From NCBI GenBank assembly GCA_022181065.1, contig BQMY01000119.1:1-64000 (forward strand): DNA of 64,000 nt, given 5' to 3'. The position numbers and the translations under genes were made by a program. Below, in pieces: positions 16,791 to 24,281 of this stretch. Each line of letters starts with the position of its first letter. The stretch's first letter is position 1. Source of the DNA: Melioribacteraceae bacterium. GTDB lineage: Bacteria; Bacteroidota; Ignavibacteria; Ignavibacteriales; Melioribacteraceae. Below the pieces are notes generated by a model, which ran no database searches, was not told the origin of the DNA, and saw only the letters and a program-made list of their open reading frames with translations.

Positions 16791-18411
16791 GATCCTAGAA
16801 ACTGAGCAAAAGCTTCGGGGTGGTTATTACACACCTGAAATATTAGCGGATTTCATTAATCGATGGGTGCTTGAAAGTAATCCCAAACAGATTTTAGAAC
16901 CAAGTTGTGGTGATGGGGTTTTTTTTGAATCCTTTTTCAATACCTTTAGGGATTCAATCATGTTGACAGCGTTCGAAATTAATGAATCGGAGTCCCGTAA
17001 AGCCGAGCAACGTTTTTATCAGAACAATTATAATAACTTTAAAATCTTCAATAAAGATTTTCTTAAATGGACCGTTCAAAATTTTAACACAGACGCAAAA
17101 TTCGATGCCGTTGTAGGAAACCCACCTTTCATTCGATATCAATATCTCGAAGATGATACTCAAAGTTTAATTGAAATGATTTTCAAGTTATTGAGGTTAA
17201 AATTCACAAAGCATACTAACCTCTGGGTTCCTTTTGTATTAGCATCAATACATTTTTTAAAACCTCAAGGCAGATTGGGAATGGTTCTTCCTGCAGAAAT
17301 ACTTCACGTGATGCATGCTCAATCTTTGAGAACTTATTTAGGTCAGAATTGTGAGCGTCTGCTGATATTCGATCCTGAAGACCTTTGGTTTACTGATACA
17401 TTGCAAGGAGCAGTAGTGTTATTTGCTGAAAAAAAGAAAGAAATAGAAAGTGAGACCAAAGGACTAAGTATTATTAAAACCAAAGGGTATAAATTTACAG
17501 AAGAATCACCATCTAAATATATTAGTAGTGCAAAATATATTAATGGTAAAACTATCGAAGGTAAGTGGACATATGCATTATTAACAGACGTGGAGTACGA
17601 TCTACTTCTTTCTTTGAGAAGAAATAAATACATTCATCAATTTAAGAATATAGCAGATGTAGATGTTGGGATTGTAACTGGAGCAAATAAATATTTCTTG
17701 GTCAATGATGAAGTTATTAAAAAATTCGATCTAGAAAAGTATTCTCATCCAATGTTTGGCCGGAGTGAACATTGCCAAGGCGTTATTTATGATGAAATTC
17801 AACACCAGAAAAATATTTCTAATGGGGCGCCAACCAATTTTATCTGGTTCGATATAGATTCAGAAGAAGAGTTGAATTTATTACAAAAAGACTATTTAAA
17901 AGTGGGAAAAGCTGAATCTATCCATTTAAGGTATAAATGTAGAATCAGAAATCCCTGGTTCAGAGTCCCCTCAGTTTATACTACCAAAATTGGAATGCTC
18001 AAACGAGCACACGAATTCCCAAAACTCATTTTGAATGACATTCAGGCTTATACCACTGACACATCATATCGAATTAAGTCAAAGTATTTGGATGAATCCT
18101 CTATTGTATATTCCTTCATAAATTCATTGACGGCATTGACTGCTGAATTAGAAGGTCGACATTACGGTGGTGGAGTGCTCGAATTGGTTCCATCTGAAAT
18201 TGAGAAATTGCTAATACCTATTCCACAAAATCTTAATTTTGTGAGTGGTCTCAAAAAATTGAATGAAGAATTCACTCACAAAATTAATGCTCAAGAAATA
18301 CTAGGTAAGCAAGATCAAATAATACTATCTGCAATTGGTTTATCCAAAGAAGAAATCCGGGTTATACAATCCGCTAGAAAGAGATTATCTGCAAGAAGAC
18401 GAAGAATCTAA
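16780..18411 (+). CDS. Gamma-class N6-adenine DNA methyltransferase (TaqI-like), type II R-M
   Basis: The ATG at 16780 is chosen because it overlaps the preceding stop; an upstream in-frame ATG at 16681 lies wholly inside the small gene. The 543-residue protein shows motif X at RGGYYTPE (about 13-20), the SAM-binding motif I at ILEPSCGDGVF (38-48) and the catalytic motif IV NPPF (114-117), in the X-I-IV order of gamma-type methyltransferases such as M.TaqI. The remaining 350 residues should hold the target-recognition domain (LEGRHYGGGVLELVPSEIEKL near the end is typical of these). It methylates adenine in the site cut by the neighbouring nuclease. It ends 5 bp from the convergent nuclease gene. 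Confidence 0.88.
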   Translation: MNFKILETEQKLRGGYYTPEILADFINRWVLESNPKQILEPSCGDGVFFESFFNTFRDSIMLTAFEINESESRKAEQRFYQNNYNNFKIFNKDFLKWTVQNFNTDAKFDAVVGNPPFIRYQYLEDDTQSLIEMIFKLLRLKFTKHTNLWVPFVLASIHFLKPQGRLGMVLPAEILHVMHAQSLRTYLGQNCERLLIFDPEDLWFTDTLQGAVVLFAEKKKEIESETKGLSIIKTKGYKFTEESPSKYISSAKYINGKTIEGKWTYALLTDVEYDLLLSLRRNKYIHQFKNIADVDVGIVTGANKYFLVNDEVIKKFDLEKYSHPMFGRSEHCQGVIYDEIQHQKNISNGAPTNFIWFDIDSEEELNLLQKDYLKVGKAESIHLRYKCRIRNPWFRVPSVYTTKIGMLKRAHEFPKLILNDIQAYTTDTSYRIKSKYLDESSIVYSFINSLTALTAELEGRHYGGGVLELVPSEIEKLLIPIPQNLNFVSGLKKLNEEFTHKINAQEILGKQDQIILSAIGLSKEEIRVIQSARKRLSARRRRI

Positions 18412-18416
18412 ATAAA

Positions 18417-19577
18417 TTACTCTATACTAATCGTAAAATAATCTAAATTAAATACTGGAGCATATAAGCGCAGAGTGCAACCGAGTAAATGACTTTGTGC
18501 AATCACACTTTTGGCATCACCCCAATGTAATTGTGTCATGGCATTTTTCTGTTGATAAGAAATTGTATTCTTTTTAGTATTATGACTTATTTGTAGTTCA
18601 TATGTACCTCTTAGAATTCCTTTGATAATAATCCTAAATGTTGTACTCGCTCTTTCGATATGAGCTTTCTTTGATCTCCTATCCAATTGCCAATTTAAAT
18701 CCTTAAATACAGACTCACGAAAATAGCTTCTATGGTCAATATTAAGAGTTTTACCCTTTTTAAGTAATATTGAACCCGTTGCATGAGTGTTAGAACCAGA
18801 AGGTATGTTAAGATCACGCTCTGTTAGCGGTTTACTTATCCATATCAATGAGCTTTCGGTTTCCTTAGAAACTATCTTTGTACTTGTTTTTTTTCCGGTT
18901 TCTTTTTCTTTTTGCTGCTCACCAATTATATGATAACGAGTTTTTAATTTGATTTTTCGAATTTCTTTGGCATTGTTTTTTAAGCTATTTCCAATTACTT
19001 TAGGCAATAAATGCACATTCTCATCTACTAAGCGTCCTTCTTTATGGAGATTCTCTAATTGATCTAGTGTTTTTATTCTATAAACATTTCTTGGATGATT
19101 AGTCTCTAATTTTTCAAATGCTAATAAGATTTCTTCTAAATAATTTTTATCCATTATAGTATTCAGGTCAAGAAGAAGAATTGAACTTGCCTCTATATTG
19201 CGAACTAGTCCACCAAAGGTTAAATTTGCACTTCCAATTATAATTTTCGCCTCAGTTTTTGAGTAAGACAAATATACTTTTGGATGAAATATTATGTCTG
19301 TTGAAGCGGTATCAACAATTATAATTTCAACATCAAGCATTTTTAGTTCCTTAAGGGCCTGAATAGAAGTAATGCCATTCCTAATACCCAAAATGACTTT
19401 AGCTTTTTTCTTGTATTTTTGAAGGAATTTCTTTATTAGTTTTACTCCATATAAACGACAATACCCTACACTTATTAAAACGCCTTCGATTTCTCTTAAC
19501 TCAAATAGTTGTTCAATTTGAGAAAGATGATCTTTCACATCACTTTCACCTTGAAGAATAAAATCAATTTTTACCAC
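18417..19577 (-). CDS. Phospholipase-D-fold nuclease, probable restriction endonuclease of the N6-MTase system
   Basis: The 386-residue protein has a single HKD-type motif: HPKVYLSYSK starts at His98 (HxK = His98/Lys100) and continues to IIIGSANLTFGG (112-123). One HKD motif per chain means an active dimer, as in BfiI and NgoFVII, metal-independent restriction enzymes of this fold. The C-terminal 200 residues are basic and probably bind DNA. It starts with GTG at 19575-19577, with a strong GAGGAGG site just after the GT4 stop, so it may be transcribed with the genes to its right. It converges on the methyltransferase gene with a 5-bp gap. Confidence 0.8.
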   Translation of the reverse strand: MVKIDFILQGESDVKDHLSQIEQLFELREIEGVLISVGYCRLYGVKLIKKFLQKYKKKAKVILGIRNGITSIQALKELKMLDVEIIIVDTASTDIIFHPKVYLSYSKTEAKIIIGSANLTFGGLVRNIEASSILLLDLNTIMDKNYLEEILLAFEKLETNHPRNVYRIKTLDQLENLHKEGRLVDENVHLLPKVIGNSLKNNAKEIRKIKLKTRYHIIGEQQKEKETGKKTSTKIVSKETESSLIWISKPLTERDLNIPSGSNTHATGSILLKKGKTLNIDHRSYFRESVFKDLNWQLDRRSKKAHIERASTTFRIIIKGILRGTYELQISHNTKKNTISYQQKNAMTQLHWGDAKSVIAQSHLLGCTLRLYAPVFNLDYFTISIE

Positions 19578-19587
19578 AAAGCCTCCT

Positions 19588-20688
19588 CTAATCCGTCACT
19601 TCCCGATAGATATTAATCATATCGGAAAGGTTTTTCTCGAAATTATATTTTTCGAATACCCTTTTTCGTCCTGCTTCCCCCATCGATTTTCTCAGCGCGG
19701 GATCGTCAATCAATTTTTTAAGCTCGAGTGTCACCGCTTCCATATCCTCTTTTGGCACTACAATTCCGGTTTTGTTATTATCCACAACTTCCGGTAATCC
19801 GCCAACGTTTGATACAACAACAGGTATTCCGCAAGATTGCGCCTCAACAATTGAAACACCAAAACTTTCACTATCAAACCGTGACGGGTAAACTTCGATA
19901 TCCATTTTTCCATGATATTCGGGAATTTGGAAATAATCAATCTTTCCGGCGAATTCAGTTTTGTCACTTATTTCAAGTGATTCTGCCAGTTCTTTATAGC
20001 GTTTTTCTTCAGGTCCGCCACCTACAATGAGCAGTCTGATATTTTCGTATTTGTGTTTTTGCACCAGACTCGCAAACGCCATCAGCAAAATATCCTGACC
20101 ATATTTCAGGTTAAGGGCTTTTATTGAGCCGATTGTAATGGTTCCGGAATCTGTTTTTTCTATCGGCGCGAATTTTTCTACATCTGTTCCAAAGGGGGTA
20201 ACTGTTATCGATTTACCGGTATAAAGTGAGGTAACCTCTTTCATCACCTCGCTCGTGGAAAGCACCTTGTCAGCCTTCGCGAGATTATATTTTATGATAA
20301 ACTTGTGAAGCGGAGATTTCAGCGGGAAATCGTAAATATCTTTTCCCCAAACAGAAATGATAAAAGGATGAAAACCTGTGAGCGCGCCTATAAGTCCGTA
20401 ACTCGAAGCAAAATGGGCATGAAGTATATCGGGTTGGAATTCATTTATCAGCTTTTTGAGTTTGGAAACGGCAGTGAGATAAACAAGTTTGCCAAAGCTC
20501 CCCGATTCTTTCCCGGTCAGGTTATCTGCAATCCCGATTCCGTAAACAGGTATATTATTCTTTTTATAAAACTCATTTTTAACCGTAGACAGACTCCAGA
20601 CGGCAACTTCTATATCCCTCGATTTTATTCCCGAAACCCATTTGAGGGTATGCGGATTTTCGGCTTCGGATAAAATTAGTATTTTCAT
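19588..20688 (-). CDS. GT4 family glycosyltransferase
   Basis: The 366-residue GT-B enzyme has an N-terminal acceptor domain (ILSEAENPHTLKWVSGIKSR, residues 4-23; DILHAHFASSYG about 90-101) and a C-terminal donor domain with SESFGVSIVEAQSCGIPVVV, the E-x7-E motif of family 4 retaining transferases (about 278-297). GSIKALNLKYGQDILL is the usual domain linker. It transfers a sugar from a nucleotide donor to a lipid or glycan at the inner face of the membrane. It abuts the SRPBCC gene upstream (stop followed directly by ATG). The sugar is unknown. Confidence 0.9.
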   Translation of the reverse strand: MKILILSEAENPHTLKWVSGIKSRDIEVAVWSLSTVKNEFYKKNNIPVYGIGIADNLTGKESGSFGKLVYLTAVSKLKKLINEFQPDILHAHFASSYGLIGALTGFHPFIISVWGKDIYDFPLKSPLHKFIIKYNLAKADKVLSTSEVMKEVTSLYTGKSITVTPFGTDVEKFAPIEKTDSGTITIGSIKALNLKYGQDILLMAFASLVQKHKYENIRLLIVGGGPEEKRYKELAESLEISDKTEFAGKIDYFQIPEYHGKMDIEVYPSRFDSESFGVSIVEAQSCGIPVVVSNVGGLPEVVDNNKTGIVVPKEDMEAVTLELKKLIDDPALRKSMGEAGRKRVFEKYNFEKNLSDMINIYREVTD

Positions 20689-21129
20689 TTATGTTATTAT
20701 TTGTCCTGACCTGATGTTCAGCCCTGAGTAAAGATACGCTTTCATTGAGCAAATAAAATCTGTCCAGCCCTGAGTTTGTCTCATTGCCATTTTTACTTCT
20801 TTTTCGGTGTACTCAAAATCGGATTCTATAATTTTAATTTCTGTGAGATTATCCTTTTTAGCAGTAAGCATTATATCAACAACAGTTTTTTTACCGGATG
20901 CAGCCCATTCGAGAGATATTAGTTCATTTTTTTTAACTATTAGCACTTTTACATCAATTATTGCCTGCACGTCTTCGAAACACCAGGTAAGATTTTCGCC
21001 TGTGGTTATAATATCGCTCGCTTTGGAGGTAAAAAAACCGGAAAGTTTGTGAGGTTCAACAATAGCAGAAAAAACTTCCGTAACCGGTTTGCGGATTTTG
21101 TCGTAAACTTCTACTTTTAAGCTGCTCAA
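20689..21129 (-). CDS. SRPBCC / AHSA1-like START-fold protein
   Basis: The 146-residue protein has the order of a helix-grip fold: an N-terminal strand (LKVEVYDKIRKPVTEVFSAI, residues 4-23), acidic and aromatic strands ending LISLEWAAS, and a long C-terminal helix containing QTQGWTDFICSMKAYL. The GW plus helix pattern is the signature of AHSA1-domain (Aha1-like) proteins, which bind hydrophobic ligands or act in stress responses. No catalytic residues can be assigned. It is the first gene of a minus-strand unit that continues into the glycosyltransferase. Confidence 0.75.
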   Translation of the reverse strand: MSSLKVEVYDKIRKPVTEVFSAIVEPHKLSGFFTSKASDIITTGENLTWCFEDVQAIIDVKVLIVKKNELISLEWAASGKKTVVDIMLTAKKDNLTEIKIIESDFEYTEKEVKMAMRQTQGWTDFICSMKAYLYSGLNIRSGQIIT

Positions 21130-21180
21130 TTTATCATCCGTTATTTATATATTATATTCCTTCAATAAATTAAGGAAAAG

Positions 21181-21999
21181 ATGAGAAAAATTTCAGATAA
21201 ACTTGGTGTTCTGGTTCTTTTTTTAGCGGTAACAAATTCCATTTTTAGCCAATCTGTGATGGAAAAACTCACCGATGACGCAATTATTTTCGGGGAGGAT
21301 TTTTATACATTCTTTACCGCGCCCGCTCGATTTGATGGAACCGACTGGCTATATACCGCCGGGCTGGCAGCCGGTACACTTCTGATGTTTCAGGCGGATC
21401 AGACCATACAGGATAATCTCGCCTTTCAGGGAAGGAGAACATTAAATAACGATTTCTGGGATATCCCCACGGTTTACGGACTTGTACAATATGGTAATAT
21501 CGCTGCATTAGGCGGTTACGGTATCGGATTGGCAACCGGCAATGATGAGTTGAGAGCCGCGAGCAGAGTTTTGTTTGAAAGTTTATCATATTCAGGTTTG
21601 ACAGTTATGGCTGTGAGAATTCTTGCTGGAAGGCACCGTCCTTATCTTAATAACGGGCCCCACGAGTTTGTAGGATATACTCTTGATGATGATATGCAAT
21701 CGTTTCCATCAGGTCACACCACAGTCGCGTTTGCAATTTCTACAGCAATGGCTGAGTATTTCGATAATAACTGGGTGAGAATTCCCCTTTACACACTCGC
21801 GGGTATGACAGGTTACGCAAGAATCAGGAACAATATGCACTGGTTTGGTGATGTTGTGATCGGTGCTATGATTGGTGTCGCCGGTGGTTTGCATGTTGTT
21901 CACAATGAAAGGGAAAGGCAAAGCGGGAAAGCAACCCCGTCGAAACTTTCAATTTTTCCTTCCTTCAACGGGGTGAATCTGGTTTACCGACTAAATTAA
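21181..21999 (+). CDS. Secreted PAP2-superfamily phosphatase
   Basis: The 272-residue protein has a signal peptide (cleavage near IFSQS, residue 24) and the three PAP2 motifs: R-x6-RP at 146-154 (RILAGRHRP, with Arg in place of the usual first Lys), PSGH at 176-179 and R-x5-H-x3-D at 214-224 (RIRNNMHWFGD). His179 and His220 are the catalytic pair. These enzymes dephosphorylate undecaprenyl pyrophosphate, phosphatidic acid or related lipids, or act as acid phosphatases. Hydrophobic stretches in the core suggest membrane contact. It diverges from the SRPBCC gene with only 51 bp between the starts and converges on the next gene with a 3-bp gap. Confidence 0.85.
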   Translation: MRKISDKLGVLVLFLAVTNSIFSQSVMEKLTDDAIIFGEDFYTFFTAPARFDGTDWLYTAGLAAGTLLMFQADQTIQDNLAFQGRRTLNNDFWDIPTVYGLVQYGNIAALGGYGIGLATGNDELRAASRVLFESLSYSGLTVMAVRILAGRHRPYLNNGPHEFVGYTLDDDMQSFPSGHTTVAFAISTAMAEYFDNNWVRIPLYTLAGMTGYARIRNNMHWFGDVVIGAMIGVAGGLHVVHNERERQSGKATPSKLSIFPSFNGVNLVYRLN

Positions 22000-22002
22000 G
22001 TT

Positions 22003-22716
22003 TTATTCTGGAAATTGATTTAATCTCTTGAATTTATAGACTTTCCCTTTGTTTGAATCGGAAATGCCCGTTAGCACCAGCTTTGACATTGAATTCTCAA
22101 CTCTCCAGCTTTCAGGTTGTTTATCCGGGTTATGGGGTAGCAATGTGATTTCGGGGCGGTGACCATGCATATGCCAATATCCTGTTTCCCGATTACCTTC
22201 AGGAGTGCGCTCCACATAAATTCTGTCCCACCTTATAAAGATGTAATATTTATTCTCAGGATCGAATGAATTTGTTATATCTTTTTCACCATCAGTTGCT
22301 GAAACAAGATCCCACAAACCTTGCGACATATCGGCGGGCGCTTGAGGAATAGTTTCTATTTTCTGGAGGATAACCGTAACATTCATACCCTCCTCAACGC
22401 GTTCCCAGATCATATTGTCATCCGCAAAAGATACATTAAACGCGCCAAACTCGTCAATCAGACCGATAGTCTCTGTATTTGTTAACTCCTTTTTGTCTTC
22501 ATCATAGTTCCATGTGCCTTGGGAGTTTTGCAGCCACCCGTTTCCTGATGTATATGTACCATCGGGTTTGATGTTAGTCCATTTAGCGATGGGAGTCATA
22601 CTTTCTTCGCCAACAGTAACATTTTTGATCTCCCACAGACCAATAATGCCTTGCGCTGAAAATAATGTTGTAAGCAAAAGAACAATTAAAAGTGTTCGAT
22701 ATAATAATTGAGACAT
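22003..22716 (-). CDS. Secreted protein of unknown function with two lipocalin-like repeats
   Basis: The 237-residue protein has a signal peptide ending near LFSAQG (residue 22). Two halves begin alike: GIIGLWEIKNVTVGEESMTP (about 24-43) and SQGLWDLVSATDGEKDITN (about 130-148). Each continues into a beta-rich unit with a WxNxxxDGTY or WDRIYVERTPEGN type turn. Internal duplication and the GLW start resemble lipocalin-like domains, which bind small hydrophobic molecules. No family could be named with confidence. It stands alone on the minus strand, next to a repeat-filled gap. Confidence 0.65.
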   Translation of the reverse strand: MSQLLYRTLLIVLLLTTLFSAQGIIGLWEIKNVTVGEESMTPIAKWTNIKPDGTYTSGNGWLQNSQGTWNYDEDKKELTNTETIGLIDEFGAFNVSFADDNMIWERVEEGMNVTVILQKIETIPQAPADMSQGLWDLVSATDGEKDITNSFDPENKYYIFIRWDRIYVERTPEGNRETGYWHMHGHRPEITLLPHNPDKQPESWRVENSMSKLVLTGISDSNKGKVYKFKRLNQFPE

Positions 22717-23398
22717 ATATTACCTTTTAATGAGATGTGAAGTGTTAATATAACTCTGAAGAGAAAAGGATTCATGAGAAAAATTAGTCTCCGGAAGAAT
22801 CTGAATCAGCAATTTGTCATTCCTGTTTAGCCGCCTTATGAGGGCGCAGGCAGGAATCCCAATAAATAGTTATGTCGTGATATAACAATCAGAACCCACC
22901 CCAACCCCTCCCTTTGGTAAATGGAGGGGCTAAAAACATCATAATATGCACTTGAACATGTCATTTCCGTGAAATTTACCCACCTTAGGTGGGGCGAAAT
23001 CTATCACATAACCCAGATGCCCTCTGCATGTGGTGGATTCAAGGGCATGACAAAACAAGGTTCCTGAGGTTCGCCTGTCCTGAGCTTATCGAAGAGCTCA
23101 GACACCTTTTATAGTCATATGTCGTTAGTCTTTAGTCAAAAACGAAAAAATAAAAAGTGGCTATCTCTCGATTTTATCGGGAAGTACGACAAAGCAGTTT
23201 TACTCCCCTTCTCCAGTGCGCCATGGCGTGAAGGGTGCGAAGCGTCGCAGGGCGTTGAGAAAACTAAATGTTCTTCGACTTACGCAGGAACCTATATTCC
23301 AAATCTGCAAAATGCAACCACCCCTTGTTTATGGTGAAGGAAGTGCTGGGGTCTGATTTTGTAGCGTCTTGAATAATTCCTGGTGGTAAACTATTCGA
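22717..23398. repeat. Non-coding gap filled with interspersed repeats
   Basis: No credible gene is seen. The gap holds a hairpin with ATTCCTG/CAGGAAT arms (22819-22857), a CCCCTCC/GGAGGGG hairpin (22905-22929), a block starting GTCATTTCCGTGAA (22960-23060) that recurs at 24050-24144, and one copy of the GTTAGTCTTTAGTCAAAA module (23103-23141) also found near 12540. A 72-codon frame at 23119-23337 runs through this material and looks spurious. Confidence 0.7.
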
Positions 23399-23596
23399 CT
23401 ATTTATTATCAATATACCAGATAGAGACAACCGTAATACTAGGCTCTAAACTACCACCACAGCAAGACTGTTTTATTTCTTTGATTTCAATTTCCTTGTT
23501 TTTCTCCAGCCAATAATTTATTTCACTTTCGAGTTCTATGGTGAGGTAAGTTTTTTTAAAGCTTTTACCTGCGTGTTTGAAAAATTTTACTTTCAT
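23399..23596 (-). CDS. Small conserved-looking hypothetical protein (possibly Cse60-like)
   Basis: The 65-residue protein MKVKFFKHAGKSFKKTYLTI... has an N-terminal strand, an amphipathic helix (LESEINYWLEKNKEIEIKEI, about 22-41), a CCGG turn and a final strand ITVVSIWYI. This alpha/beta order is reminiscent of the small Cse60 family, whose role is poorly known. The paired cysteines at about 45-46 are unusual and could bind metal or form a disulfide. It is an isolated gene between two repeat-filled gaps. Identification is tentative. Confidence 0.5.
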   Translation of the reverse strand: MKVKFFKHAGKSFKKTYLTIELESEINYWLEKNKEIEIKEIKQSCCGGSLEPSITVVSIWYIDNK

Positions 23597-24281
23597 GTTT
23601 CCTCATTTCTCTTAAAATATTTAATCATTTGATTCTTATGAATAAACCAGTACATGTTAACCTTTGAACAAAATATACATGATATAATTATGAAGTATTG
23701 TAATAAGTTGTAATAAAATGTAATGATCTATTGTCGGCTAAAGTTAGTTAGAGAGAGCAGTTATACAAATATTCGATGGATAACACAAAGGGGAATGACG
23801 AACCAGAAACCTGTTATCCCTGCGAAGTTTACACTCCTCGAGTGGGGCAGGTATCCAGCAGGTTTTTTCAATACGGTAATTTTTCTACCTCACCTAACCT
23901 CTCCCATGCCAGAGGCAGGCGGGCTTAACAAAGGAGAGGAACAAAAATGAGCGGATTCTTATTTGCTCCTGTTCATAGGAGAAGGGGTTGGGGGTTGAGG
24001 TCAGAGAATTTGGATATCCACCCTTAAGGGTATGACAAACTTGGGGAAGTGTCATTTCCGTGAATCCGCATGGGGCGGAGAAAATCTATCATATAAAACA
24101 AGGCGCCCTTTGCATTTGGCGGATTCTCCGGCACGACAAAAACCGGGGTGCCGGAGCTTTATCGAATGCTCCGCATATACGAGGGTGCACCTCAGCAGTA
24201 ACTTCCAAATTATTTAAAGAAAAGGAGGATCAAAGACCCTCCTATGTAAAAGTTGGAATATTTTGTGCTTTTTACTCGGCA
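23597..24281. repeat. Non-coding gap with interspersed repeats, second copy block
   Basis: No credible gene. A hairpin-forming stretch starting CCTGTTATCCCTGCGAAG lies near 23810-23863. The block 24050-24144 (GTCATTTCCGTGAATCCGC ... ATCTATCATATAAAAC ... GGCGGATT ... CACGACAAAA) is clearly alignable with 22960-23060. A related fragment sits at 24020-24040 (CACCCTTAAGGGTATGACAAA). Two overlapping 61- and 82-codon frames here are by-products of the repeats. The terminator of the sugar dehydrogenase gene lies at the right end. Confidence 0.65.
24216..24243 (-). terminator. Intrinsic terminator of the sugar dehydrogenase gene
   Basis: On the minus strand AGGAGG (24238-24243) pairs with CCTCCT (24223-24228) over a 9-base loop and is followed by TTTCTTT. 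It lies about 40 bp after the stop of the T9SS-sorted dehydrogenase. Confidence 0.8.

Noticed and set aside
23119-23337. 72-codon open frame on the plus strand
   Set aside because: It runs through the interspersed-repeat block, has no ribosome-binding site and its product has no fold-like pattern.
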